Of a DNA stretch of 64,000 nt, positions 34,831-46,078 are shown piece by piece. The position numbers and the translations under genes were made by a program. The stretch covers positions 1,346,501 through 1,410,500 of the forward strand of contig JAUTXW010000325.1 in assembly GCA_030620095.1 (NCBI GenBank), written 5' to 3'. The DNA comes from Kuschelorhynchus macadamiae (lineage: Eukaryota > Arthropoda > Insecta > Coleoptera > Curculionidae). A model generated the notes under the pieces. It was not told where the DNA came from, did not search any database, and saw only the letters and a program-made list of their open reading frames with translations. Every line of letters starts with the position of its first letter. The stretch's first letter is position 1.

Positions 34831-35979
34831 TTACGTATCAAATTGATATATTAGATGGATATTGTAAAATTTGGTAATACAGATTTGTGTTAGAAATATG
34901 ACGATATATACTTTTTTAAATATATCTTTATATTTTTAAATCACTGAAACATTCTAATACACATTTTTTTTATATGCCTTATACAAAAATTCAACTGCTT
35001 CGAGGAAATGGCCAAAAAAGCAGTTAACCTGAAACGGATAATCATGTTTTTGAAAAACGTATTGTAGTCCTATGAATTCTAAACAAAAAATCTATCCGTT
35101 TCAATTTTCGCAAGAATTTTCCAATAATTTTTTCATGATTTCTTTCCTTAAATATTTTACTGCCTATAAAAACCCACAATATGTTGGCATAGATTCTCCA
35201 GTTTTTACAAAGATTCTTAGATTCTTAAATAAATTCTTAATTTGTACTTTAATCACTCAACTTGAGGCGTCTAAAGTCTTTTAGTTGAATGTTATTGTTT
35301 GTTCGCCTATGCTTTTTTCACGCCTTTGTTAACAAAACGCTACCCAGGAACCCATTTAGAATTGGCCACGCCACGAACATAACTAACTCTAGCATAAATA
35401 GTGTAAAATGCAGCAAAGTAATTGAACACAATGTGCTATTTATTTTACCACGCATTGTACCGAACGGGTAGAAATAAAGCAATTATTCTTACATTTTCAA
35501 AGTGCTCCGAAGATAACGACGTTATTAAGTCGGAAAGGTCTCCGTCGTAGGTTGTAATCAAGACGTAATTCTGATTTTCTTGGTAAAAATTAACTTTAAG
35601 TAATGCTTAGGTTATGATTTGAAGTGGTTGTGGCGAGTGGTGGCCATTGGTCACACGGAATTGTTGCTCATTAAAGTTTCTGATGTCTGTTAATTGAGGT
35701 TGAATGACTCTCATTTTTTTCTGGGCACAAATGTTATTATTTCCATTGACAATGGTGTAACCGAAGTGATTAAATGCAGATCACTTACTTCTGTAATTAT
35801 TTGTCGTTTTATTACACTTAGACCTGACAATTTTTAAAATTAAAATTTACCTTTTTCTCTCTTTACTCGAGGGACCTTCTCTAGATATTGTTAATATTCA
35901 TTTTTTATGTCTTGTTTTAACGATCCAATATGATAATTCTTCGCTGTGTTTTTTAATTTGGGGTAGGGATCCAAAAGGA
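34831..35979. other. Unassigned spacer
   Basis: Short frames only (e.g. 35,072-35,284, plus strand); nothing recognised. Confidence 0.35.
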
Positions 35980-36050
35980 AAAGTCAAATATTCAAAAAGG
36001 TCTACGTTTCGAAATTTATTATTGCATCTTCAGGACAATTTTAAGGATTT
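35980..36050 (-). repeat. Solo Penelope-type 3' motif
   Basis: The minus strand reads CCTGAAGATGCAATAATAAA then TTTCGAAACGTAGACC (36,001-36,035). It has the same layout as the motif 3' of the Penelope frames at 27 kb: CTGAAGA, a variable stretch of about 16-18 bases, then CGAAACGT. No GIY-YIG frame is attached. Confidence 0.5.
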
Positions 36051-37699
36051 GACTTTTATAGTCATATAAAAAAATACACGAACAACACATAGGTAAACAA
36101 AGTGAAAATCACATACATGGGTTACAACAATAAAATGAAACACCACAACTAATTAAAACAATTCAACCTAGCTCGTTCAACGGTTGTTTGAGAATTCTCA
36201 AATTTGAGTTAGATGGATATTTAAAAAAAAACACAAACACATTTCGACCCTTCTTAACCTCCATAAGACATTTTCAATGATAATTTTGGAAACTACCGAC
36301 GAATTAATCGTCTTAAAATCTGATTTAATTCAAGATATGCTGAAAAAAGTACAAAGATAGTTTAACTCCTTAAGGACGCCTTAAAAAAAAATCCTCTCTT
36401 ATCTCGCACCTTCGCCTTCCACAAAAAGACTGTCCATACCTAATTGAAAAGTTTTATTTTTAACGGTTTTAGAAATATGGTGATTAATAAGTCAGTGAGT
36501 CCTTTTCTTCTGTATATATAATATCTGTATATAGATAATTCAATCAATAAATATTTTCTTTAATTTTAATTTTAGAAGATCAATAACACATTTTTTTGGT
36601 CAGAAATTAACAAAATAGCTATAAAGTAAAACAATACTCAATTTAAAATAGTTTTGATTTATAAAAACACAGGTAATGTTTTATAGACTTCTATTTACAG
36701 GGCTTTCATTTATATTTTGATTGACACCTGGTTGCAGCTTTTTAGCTACAGGATATACAAAAACGCTTAAAAACAAAAGTTGGAGGATTTTATTCTCTTA
36801 TCTTATAACATTTAAAAAAATTAAATTGTTAAACAGTAGAAAAAATTACATAACCTATATTTTTTAAATGGAACACCTTGATTATTAGTATTTCAGTAAA
36901 TGGGCATCTCTTTCCTATTTTAAATATACCAGCTTTGATAATTTTTTCTTTTAGATTTTTGTATCTCTTATAATTGAAGATATAGCTAGGTGTCAAAATA
37001 TAAATCAAAGCCCCATACAATTTTCGTTGGCAAGTCTAAATATATCTAAGGAAAGAACAAATAAGACTACTTGGTTCCTAGAAATAAATAAAAATCAAAG
37101 TTGAAATGCCGCACGCCGCCTTTGATAAAACCGCTCTATTTCTCACTGAAAGAATATTAACGTTCAACCCAAAACACAGATGGATATTTATCTTAAATAA
37201 AAATTAGTAGCAATTTAAACATCTTTTGTCCGCTTCAAGGATCGACCGCCTTTATACACGTAAAATATACACACCCCTAAACACGGCCCTGAGTGCACTA
37301 TATTCATCCTGCAACATGCCTTCAAAAATTTTTTTTAGTAAATTGCCCAAAATGCATAGTTGTTTGGGAATTTCTATGCAACGAACATGCATTATCAGAA
37401 TGTAACAAATCCGTCCAGAGCGAAAAAAATATTTAAGGTTAATAAGAGATCAATCAGTGATCAAATGATAAAAGAACTAAAACTTACACACTTAATCATT
37501 ATGATTTCGTTACCTTAAAAATATTTTGTACTAACAAACAATTATACAAAAAGTAAAATTTCATTACGAAGCCATGATTCCATATTTAGACATGAAATAG
37601 ATTTCTAAACAAGTTCTTTGAAATATATTTTTTGCGTAACTCGTCTCGGCTTGTTGTTTTTCTAAGGATGCGCTTCCAAACACGTAAACATTACGAAAA
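36051..37699. other. Unassigned spacer
   Basis: AT-rich; no supported gene, long repeat or element end. Confidence 0.35.
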
Positions 37700-38100
37700 A
37701 GCAAAAATCTTAATTAATCTGTGTATCCGATCCACGACAGTCGCTCCCCGAACATCTCGTGCAACAATTTAACTGGCAAATAATACACAACATATAGGAC
37801 ATTGAAATAGTAGTTTCTGTAGCAGAGCCAAGACCGCACAGTAGCAGAGGCGAGATGCCGCCGACCGATAAGGCCATATATTTGCGAGCGCGACAAGTGG
37901 GGCCGTATTGCCGATCTCAGTCACCAGATAACGCCACCAAACATGCCTCTATATTATAATCCCCGAACGAGACCGCGAAGGATATATATGCTTCCCGACA
38001 ACTGTTTTCTCATTCACATTCGAGACAGGACACAACAGGATATATGGAGTGGCCCGAACTAGATGCGAACCAGATTTGGCAAGAGTGCAGATTTTTAAGA
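37700..38100 (+). other. GC-richer island with candidate core promoter
   Basis: About 400 bp is clearly less AT-rich than its surroundings, with many CpG dinucleotides (e.g. GCGAGCGCGAC, GAACGAGACCGCGAAGG). Not repeated elsewhere in the window. No conserved protein was recognised in any frame. It may be an LTR, a first exon with promoter, or a conserved regulatory element. Confidence 0.4.
37982..38015 (+). promoter_or_regulatory. Candidate TATA + Initiator core promoter
   Basis: ATATATAT (TATA from 37,983) is followed by TCATTC at 38,010-38,015, which fits the arthropod Initiator consensus TCAKTY with the A at 38,012. The spacing from TATA start to the A is 29 bp, as expected for a TATA/Inr promoter. 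The downstream sequence has no identified open reading frame, so a transcript is not demonstrated. Confidence 0.35.
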
Positions 38101-38559
38101 GGTTGATTCACTGGTAGATATAATTTAAAGTCAATATCTAAACCGACACAGAGGTATCGGTTTCCTAACTTTTAAAAACTCGTTTAAACTGCCCTTAGTT
38201 AACTCTGGCGGTGACTCAATACAGTAGTTGCACTATGTATTTATGTAGGTTTTTATTACCTATTAGTAATTGTTAGGTGAGATGGTTATTCTGGAAGGGT
38301 TCTTTATTTTCCAGTTTATTTTCATGGTTACAGTGTTTTTCAAGATCTATGAATGTTCAGGTATTAAAAAGGGTGTTAAAATATTACCCTCCGACGTATT
38401 GGTCCATATTTACTGGTATAGTAATTTTCACGAAAAATGATTCTAAATGAATAACTGCAACCTAGGTCGAGCTAAAATTAAATATTTTTGCATTTCTACA
38501 AATATTCTTTTCGGGGTAAGAAATCCTAATAAAAGTGTGTGAAAGCACATTTTTATTTT
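38101..38559. other. Unassigned spacer
   Basis: No gene recognised between the GC-richer island and the 'AAACGGC' repeat. Confidence 0.35.
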
Positions 38560-38869
38560 TTTTCAGTTTTACCCACGCATATTACATGCTTTCGCCTAAA
38601 TACTACGTAATTCTCCCGAACCCTAATATGTGGCGCTAAGTGTTATACGTAGCTCGTAGAACTTTTCTGCTTCCATAGACGTTCCATTTTCGATTACGTC
38701 ACATGGATAATCCCTGAGCATTTGGGATCTCCCTGGATACAAGCCTGCCTGATGAGGCTAAAGGCCCGGAAATCGATCGGGTATCAGGGTATCCTGTGAC
38801 ATAATCGAAAGCCATTCTTATCGTAGGCGCGCAGGCCTTTTTCCTGCAAAAACTAAAAGTTTTTTGATT

Positions 38870-38871
<2 letters not shown>
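38560..38871 (-). repeat. 'AAACGGC' interspersed repeat, copy 2, next to (TA)n
   Basis: On the minus strand it matches 3793-4080: TTTTTGCAGGAAAAAGGCCT, CTTTCGATTATGTCACAGGA, CATCAGGCAGGCTTGTATCC, AGCAGAAAAGTTCTACGAGC and AACACTTAGCGCCA, all in the same order. The (TA)n is on the same (5') side as in copy 1. Similarity ends soon after GGCGAAAGCA (about 38,590), where copy 1 restarts its unit. Confidence 0.75.

Positions 38872-38947
<76 letters not shown>
38872..38947. repeat. (TA)n microsatellite
   Basis: About 75 bp of TA with one G interruption at 38,930. Confidence 0.97.
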
Positions 38948-38951
<4 letters not shown>

Positions 38952-40959
38952 GTCATTGGTCAGAATCATTTTTGGTGAAATGTACTTTATTTTTGGTTTT
39001 AATACTTTTAATCTTTTAGTAGTTTTTATGTAAACAATCATGTTGTGTTTTGAATGTGGGTCAAATATTAGTTAAAGAATTTCTTTACGATCTTACTAAA
39101 AATGATATCAAATTAATAAGTGTTGTTCTGTTAATCTCAATTTGCTCTATTACGAGGAAGGTGCCTCATCAGAGCCTTTAGCCTCATTGAGTATATGCAC
39201 GCACAATCCTCACTCAATATAAGTCAACCACAAATCCTACCTTGAATCTAACATAAGAAAATAGTCATAGATAAAATCGATTAATAATAAATAATACAAT
39301 GCAGTAATTCAAAAACTAATGGCACAAAACTGACAGGCCCATGGTTCACATCCGTCCAAACCATAAAATTAAGAATAAATCAATGGCGAAGAAGAAAATA
39401 AAATTAAAAGTTAAATATCCTGAGTCTTAATAACAAAGCTTTATCAGATTGATATCCATGTTTTTTTCGTTATTTTTAGGAAATATAGCATTTGGCGTAT
39501 GTTGTCTAAAACACTGTAATACCTAAACTGTGTTATCTTTTTTTTAAGGAAGCACATCATTCTCTGGACATTTATGTTTACTTCCCGAACATGTGACATA
39601 CACTTCCCTGCGCAGTAGTGTTCGAAATTCTCCAATGAGGCACGCCTAGGGAATGTTGGGCTAAATTTCTGAAAATACATCCACAGCTTTTGCCTCTAAA
39701 GTCCCTAGATATAAGGTCTTGAAATTTCTGTTTTAAGAAATATAGTGCAACAGATCAAAACTTGAATGACAAATTTACCTTGCTATCCTCAACTTCACAT
39801 TGAAGAGTATGTGAATAGGAAGGTAAAACCGTTTCATAATATGTTCACAGAGAGCACAATGGAACCTACATGCTGTGGCTCTAACGAGCCGTCTTCTCCT
39901 TCTACAGAATGCAGAATACGGGGCGATCTAAAAATTATTTAAAAAATACATTAAAAGCAGCACACGATTTATTTTATTTAAAATCAGAACATATAAAAAA
40001 TTTATCCTAATATTTTCATATTACTAAATAACTACATAAGAAAATAAATATGTTGCCCTTTCCTTGATAGCAAAGAAGAATTCATAACTAGTAAAGAGAA
40101 TTTAGCTATTATTTTATTAAAAATCTGTTAAATTGATAAATAATATTTTGATAAATCCTTCATCTGTAAGGACGTTTTAAAATGAATCGTGACCTAGCAT
40201 AATTGCTTTTTCGCACCATCTGTGTACTAATATACTATTATTATTGATTGTTTTGGTTTTTTATTACTTCGTAATTAATGACTTCTGTCATAAAACCTAT
40301 TAGGTACGTAAATTAAACGTTATCAATATTTTTAAAGAAGTGATTTTCTGCTCGTACATAACGGCTATTATTCACTCGGATGATTTACTCGCCTCGTATA
40401 TCGTGAACTTCATCTTAGTGGATAATAGTTATCATTGCATGCTCGTCCAATGATACCATTTGTATTAAATAACCTCCGTCTATCCACAGATCAAAAAGGT
40501 GAGATATTCTGATGAAAAGCTTTTAGAAATGTTTAAAATACTTTTTATATTGCCATTTTCATGCATCATATTATACTTGATTTAACAAAGGGACTAGTGC
40601 ATCAGTTAATGTTCACTTAAACTTCGGTGTTTATTTTGCAACACAGTTAAGGTCATTCAAACTAAAGACCAGAAAGAGAGAACTTTAAAAAATATTAAGT
40701 GCAAAAATATTCCATCACTAAGTAATATGTTCATCATTTTTTGTTCTCTTTTTAAATTTCAACGCCTCTATATTTTCAATTTTTAAAAGAAACTCGACAT
40801 GAAACGGTTTTTACACAGAACCGTGTCAGTATTACCCAAAAATATTACAAAATGAGACAGTTAAAATTTGTTTTGAACTATCCAGGCATCACTATTAGGC
40901 AAAACCACAAATTATGTTCCGATTGGTTACAAAAACTACAAAAAAGTTTTCATTACACA
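38948..40959. other. Unassigned spacer
   Basis: Two kilobases without a recognised gene. The 78-codon minus-strand frame at 39,444-39,680 has ordinary composition but no motif that could be assigned. Confidence 0.35.
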
Positions 40960-41442
40960 TTGTTTATTAAAATTTGCTTAAATGTATCTTAAACTACTTC
41001 TCAACATTTTCGCCATTTAGATTCAGATATTTATCGTAGCGTCACAAGCTTTTCTAAACCACTATCTAGGAAATTGGCGTCCAACTTGTTCATCCAGTCC
41101 CTAACCACTGTTTTAACTTCATTATTAATGTTGCATCGACACCTAGCAAAAAATCGTTTTAAGTGGAGAAAGTGATTATAATCACTAGGCGCAAGATCGG
41201 GTCTGTAGAGTGGATTCACACAACATTTCCCCATTAAATTTCTTCAAAAGTTATTGTATGGAACCAGCAGCGTGTGGTTGTGCATTATCAAGAAAAAAAA
41301 AACAATTCCGGAAGTAGGAAGACCTGACCGCTTATTTTTTATGGCCCCACGTAGACTTTGTAATGTATCACAGTAAGCATCTGCGTTTATTGTTTGTCCT
41401 TGCTCCAACGAGAAAAATTCCGTATCTATCCCAAACGCTGTA
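40960..41442 (-). pseudogene. mariner (DD34D) transposase, C-terminal half
   Basis: The minus strand reads, in several frames, TEFFSLEQGQTINADAYCDT, LRGAIKNKRSGLP, LDNAQPHAA (second catalytic Asp; the usual H before D is L), YRPDLAPSDYNHFLHLKRFF (third Asp), DWMNKLDANFLDSGLEKL and RYDKYLNLNGENVEK with its stop. This is the classic mariner C-terminus in order. At least two frameshifts are needed. The N-terminal half is at 43,185-43,600; the two are separated by an inserted transposon. Confidence 0.85.
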
Positions 41443-43182
41443 CAGGATGTCCCATTTTGGGTACTTTTGCGGGGTATCTCCGTTATTTTTACAGATTGAA
41501 CGTTGCAGTTTTCGCGACAGTGTGCTACTTTTTCGTAAAACTAAAGATGCCGTTAACAAAATTTTCGCAGCCCTTTTAGTTTTTAAGATACAAGGCTAAA
41601 TTGAAAATGTTGCTTTTTCAGGCACCCCTCGTATCTCAACTATCAGATAACTTATCGAAAATGTGAAAAATGTTTGTTATATAACTTTTCCCGTAGAACT
41701 CAATTCCTCCTTCGGAATTAGTATACAGGGTCAGGTCAAAAAGTTATCGGATCCTACTTGGTTTCTTTTAAATGGCACACTCTGTATATCAATAGACTAT
41801 GAAATGTATCTTGTTTTTACCTTTTCAAAAATATATAATAGTATGGACTTTTTCTCAGAAACACACACATAAATGAGAATTTTCTGAAATTAAATGTATA
41901 ATTTAATAGTAGGCCATGAATAACAATAACAAACAATTGAAAATTACATATTGCTAACGAAGAATTGGATACTTTGCATATAGGTATCTTCTTATATAAA
42001 AATACCTATGAAGTTTTTTAATAACAGTAAGTTTGTAACAACAGTTTTATAGCATAAAGTATCAATATAACAAACACAAAAAAATAACATTATTAAAGAA
42101 ACGAAAAACAAATTGTTAAAGGTGATGTTTAAGTTGACAACCATTTTCTCTCATGCAAAATTGGAAAATTTTTGTAATTCTTTGAATAGCGTCAAAAAGA
42201 ACCACAGGTCTCATTCGCAGATTTCGAAAGGCTGAATTGCCTCTCGAAGTTCTGCTATGCCGTCAAATCCTGCTTTATGTACTTCATTTTGAATATATAA
42301 AAAAAACTAAAGTTGAGAGATATGGAGATCGTGGAGGCCATCTAACAGGTCCGTTGGTACTTATCCATAAGAGCCTAGAGTTGGAGCACCATCTTGCTGT
42401 AGATAAACATGATTATATTGGGTTAATGAAATATTTTCGAGCAGTCCTGGAATAACTTCAAGGATTTCTAGGTATCTACGTGCTGTAAGACCTCCCAACA
42501 CCAAGCGTCCTTGTTGTGCCCTTTCTAACAGTAAATGCTGATTTTTCACAGTGCCAGTTCCTGGTATTATAACGATTAATAATTCTCACCTTCAAGTTGC
42601 TTCTATACATCCCAAAACATCTATCTCTTTTCTTTCTCTGTTCTCTTTGTCGTATGCATGTTTTAGGACGCGGGTAAACAAATGATCCGTGCTCAACTAA
42701 ATTTGCTTTTAAACGGTCAAATATCTCAAAAAACGGTTGCCTTCTTTCTGGATATCTAACAAGAAAAAACTTACATGAAAAAACAGATCTTCATAGCCAT
42801 AATAGCTTACTTACCTTTGGAAATATAATTCCGAGGCTTCTTCAGAATTTTGACTACTCTGTATAAGACATACCAGCTTATCATATTTTTCATAATTTTC
42901 ATAAGCTGCCATTATTCGAAGAAATTGATAAAGATCAATTAAATAAATATACCAAAAGAACGTTTATAAACTGCTTTATAAACCAAAAGTCGATCCAAGT
43001 TGTCAAAAACAACAGACATAGCCTGCTATTAAAGTATGTATTTAATTGTCATTTATTTGCGTGTTTCTGAGAAGAAGTGCTTACTATTATATATTTTTGA
43101 AAAGGTAAAAAAGACAAATTTTATAGTCTATAAATATACAGGGTGTTCTATTTAAAAAAATAAAATAGGGTTCGACACTCTG
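41443..43182 (-). mobile_element. DUF4817-type DNA transposon inserted into mariner at a TA
   Basis: The insert is bordered by TA at 41,441-41,442 and 43,183-43,184; removing it and one TA rejoins the mariner frame (...SNRKVTC then TAFGIDTEFF). Ends are CAGGATGTCCC and, inverted, CAGAGTGTCGAACCC. Inner inverted arms of about 110-160 bp (41,733-41,880 and 43,055-43,180) share ACCTTTTCAAAAATATATAA, TATAGACTAT and TTCTCAGAAACAC. The first 290 bp (41,443-41,730) have no counterpart on the right and may be an additional insertion or a rearranged end. Confidence 0.75.
42130..42870 (-). pseudogene. DUF4817-like transposase of the inserted element, decayed
   Basis: Minus-strand pieces in order: RYPERRQPFFEIFDRLKANL with VEHGSFVYPRPKT (N-terminal DUF4817-like region), RNWHCEKSAFTV, RYLEILEVIPGLLENISL, VYLQQDGAPT (second Asp), GTNGPVRWPPRSPYLSTLVF (third-Asp region, with Y and V replacing the expected D residues), FDAIQRITKIFQF and CMRENGCQLKHHL. 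The segment with the helix-turn-helix and first Asp is largely missing. Frameshifts are common. It is the same broad family as the relics at 22.1 and 48.2 kb but more diverged. Confidence 0.7.
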
Positions 43183-43184
43183 TA

Positions 43185-43600
43185 CACGTTACCTTCCGGT
43201 TGGATACCGCCTGTTTAAATTTCTTTGGTTTGGGTAATCACTATTTTCTGCTTACCCTCTGGTGTGATATGAGCAATCCAGATTTCATCACCAGTCACAA
43301 TATATTCGTCATCAGTATTATTGTAGCGCTTAGCAACAACAAAGATAATGCAATTTGTGGAAAATGAGTGGTCAATTCCAAAACTGTAAACCTTCTTTTC
43401 TCACGAATTTTCTTATTCTGAACCAAATTCACAATGACTAGCTATGGCCTCACATTTCGATCTTCATTGCATTCAGGCACTACCTTCTTACCATAACTTC
43501 ACTTATGGTTTTCGCCATAAACATCACAAATCTGCCAAAAAATATCGGTTTTTCGAACATTTTTTGGCATTTAAAAACTTAATCACTCAGAGTATTTCAA
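43185..43600 (-). pseudogene. mariner transposase, N-terminal half
   Basis: Minus-strand pieces: TDIFWQICDVYGENHK; VQNKKIREKRRFTVLELTTH with FPQIAL (the HTH linker region of mariner); IVTGDEIWIAHITPEGKQ (first catalytic Asp); and LPKPKKFKQAVSNRKV, which should lead straight into the FWDRYG region now found beyond the insertion at 41,442. An internal deletion has removed the part between the HTH and the first Asp, and frameshifts are present. Confidence 0.8.
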
Positions 43601-43739
43601 AACTAGGCGGATTTTCTATAACATTGTTCATTAGAAGTATTTTATCAGGTTGTTTTTAAACTGTGAAATATTTTTTTGGAAATATTACCAATATAAACCA
43701 ATATCATAACCATTGTTGATCCTGCCAAATATTCTAACC
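43601..43739 (-). repeat. SINE tail and linked module, left half, cut by piggyBac
   Basis: Minus-strand SINE-type tail (AGAAGTATTTTATCAGGTTG, TTTTTAAACTGTGAAATATT) followed by GATCCTGCCAAATATTCTAA. The module resumes at 46,079 after the piggyBac element. Confidence 0.7.
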
Positions 43740-44053
43740 TTAACCCCTTCACACCCATGTTGCCACAAGTGGCAAGAAATGAATATCGGAGCGCCATCCC
43801 AGATTGTCACTTATGGCATCAAATTTAAAAATGTAGTTCTAAGCTGGAATAATATTGCAGTTACGTGGATATACTCTGGAATGGCACATATTTATTCACT
43901 AAGACGATTTTGATTGGCTCGCTCAAGGTCGAACGATCATACCGATAGCTAACGTGTTTCATGTTTCGCTCCCTTGTTGCAGTATTAATTACGGCTTTGT
44001 TGAGTACGTAGGCGTCGCGTCCGGGCGGTTATTATTTTGTTTTAATAAGTAAA

Positions 44054-45533
44054 ATGTCCGATTCAAGCGCTTCCGAGCCATTTCAAGATTCCGGGTCTGA
44101 ATATGTACCCATCAGTAATTCCGATACGGATAGTGACGACAGTTTGAGTAGTATTCCAGATATAGACGCCGATGGTGATAATCAACAATATATGGTTGAT
44201 TTCGCTGTATTAACAGATCCATTTGCGGTAAGATTTCTTTTCTACATTTTATGAACGGTTTTTATTTGTTTGTTTTAACTCTTTTAGGACACAAGAACAA
44301 ATGCAGTGGTACCTTGTTTGAATTTGTTCGAAGGTATTCATCCCGGTGTCGACTTAGACGAAATGAAACTGCCTGAAAACTGTTTTGAAGCATTTTTGTC
44401 TCAAAGAATAGTTCAACATGTATGTGACTGGACAAATGAGCGGGCAGGGAGGTATCTTATTGAAAACGGTACTCTAAAAGTCTACGGTGGCGAAACAGTG
44501 GCCATTGATGAGTGTTTAGTGCTATATATTTCAAACAATTTATAAAGTCTAAGCGTGCCCGATTTGGCATAAAAATGTTTTGCATGTGCGCCAGTCATCC
44601 AAGTTTACGTGGGTACACTTTTAATTTTACTATGTATTTTGGTAAAGTTATTTATAATACCGATCATATTCCTGGATCAGAACAGCTGACGATATCTGAA
44701 AGAATTGTAGTGATTTTGTTTCAGCAATTCTTAGAACAGGGACGAGAGATAATTCTCGATAACTGGTATATGTCCATGAGACTAGCTGAGTTTCTACTTA
44801 CGAAAAACACTTATGTGACTGGTACCATTCGACCTGGTAGAGGTGTACCTAGGGAACTGAAAGAAATATCTCTCAATGACTCTCAAACGTGCTTTATACG
44901 AAAGGATGAGGTATTGATTCTCCGGTACAAAGACAAAAGAGACGTTTTCCTTTTGACTTCTAAACACACTGCGGGATTTATAGAACGAGAACGTTATCAA
45001 CCATCAGTGTCTACTGTCGTTATGTATCAAAAACCATCTCCTATTGAGTACTACAATGTGAATATGGGCACTGTAGATGCAGTTGACCAAGACCTTGAAC
45101 CCTATGACTGCACCAGAAAGAGTTATACCTGGTTCGAAAAAATTGGTTTGCATGTAATTCAACGCATGGTTCTGAATGCGAAGGTGTTGTACCAACACTC
45201 CAAAAGAAATGACATAAGTGTTCTAGCATTCAACTCAAACTTTTGATTGGAGGTCTCCTAACGAAGTATTTTCCGGGATTCAGAAAACTGAAAAAGAAGT
45301 ACGAAGAAGAAAATGAGAATGGTAAAGCGAAATGCAGGGAGAAACATTTCTTCGTTTCTACTGTCAAGGAAAATGGATCCCGTCGTAAGCGAGGAACTTG
45401 TAGTGTATGTTATCAACATGGGAAGAAAAGAACATACACAGTCAATTTATGTGATAATTGCCCAAATGCGCCAATTTATTTGTGCTCAAGCCGCATTTCG
45501 ACGAATATCATGGTTATAACCAACATTGACCTG
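44054..45533 (+). pseudogene. piggyBac transposase, internally deleted and frameshifted, with a 60-bp intron
   Basis: The first exon starts at ATG 44,054 and gives a Ser/Asp-rich N-terminus of 58 codons. GTAAGA at 44,228 and TTTTAG ending at 44,287 define a phase-0, 60-bp intron that keeps the frame into VVPCLNLFEGIHPG. After CDWTNERAGRYLIENGTLK the frame jumps to GGETVAIDECLV (first catalytic Asp); roughly 130 residues that normally lie between are missing. A shift near 44,525 precedes RARFGIKMFC. The second Asp is in ILDNWYMSMRLAEFLL and the third in MGTVDAVDQ. A further break near 45,240 precedes the C-terminal cysteine-rich domain (CSVCYQHG, CDNC), and a shift near 45,485 precedes DEYHGYNQH and the stop. 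All three Asp remain, but the protein cannot be made intact. Confidence 0.88.
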
Positions 45534-45556
45534 GGTATCCCATTTTTGCTGAACGC

Positions 45557-45925
45557 CACTGTACTTTTATTATTACTACGCCACTGTTTTTTTGTATGAT
45601 ATTGATATTATAATATTTATGTTTATGTTTTATAAATTATTAGAATAAATTTCAGTTACTTGCTAAAAAATTAGCATTATTTATCAACTGCTTAGATATA
45701 ATCTTTTTTTTTACCCTAACGTTACGCCAGTGAGTCGAATATTTGTACTTTTATTAGTACTAGGCCACTGTTTTTTGTATGTTAGTGGTATTATAATATT
45801 TATGTTTATGTTTTATAAATTATTAGAATAAGTTTCAGTTATTTGCTAGTAAATTAGCATTATGTATCAACTGCTTGGATATAATCTTTTTTTTACCCTA
45901 ATGTTACGTTACAATGAGTTAAATA
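45557..45925 (+). repeat. Direct duplication of about 184 bp in the piggyBac 3' region
   Basis: ACTTTTATTATTACTACGCC to ATAATCTTTTTTTTTACCCT (from 45,559) recurs from about 45,744 with few changes. Both copies contain AATATTTATGTTTATGTTTT and CAACTGCTTRGATATAAT. It lies between the stop codon and the right terminus, where piggyBac elements often hold subterminal repeats. Confidence 0.85.
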
Positions 45926-46078
45926 TTAAATTTTCAAAGTCACTTTTATTAAAAAAAGCATTTTCTTATACCTATAAATTAATAAGTAGAAAAAATTTTT
46001 TTTTTAAATATTATTTTTTTACAAAATCTGGGATATGACTACGTCCTTAGAAAATCGGCCTGGAGCTGAAGGGGTTAA

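Larger units (their letters stand above)
43744..46074 (+). mobile_element. piggyBac element with TTAA target duplications
   Basis: TTAA lies immediately outside both ends (43,740-43,743 and 46,075-46,078). The left end CCCCTTCACACCCATG and the inverted right end CCCCTTCAGCTCCAGG share 8 perfect terminal bases and 12 of 16. Total length is 2,331 bp, typical for the family. Flanks rejoin as a SINE-linked module that has an uninterrupted copy at 6.1 kb. The transposase inside is deleted and frameshifted, so the copy is not autonomous. Confidence 0.93.

Noticed and set aside
39444..39680. 78-codon minus-strand frame as a host gene
   Set aside because: No recognisable domain, start context or neighbouring exon; left unassigned.
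44794..45229. Minus-strand frames inside the piggyBac element
   Set aside because: Antisense shadows of the transposase.
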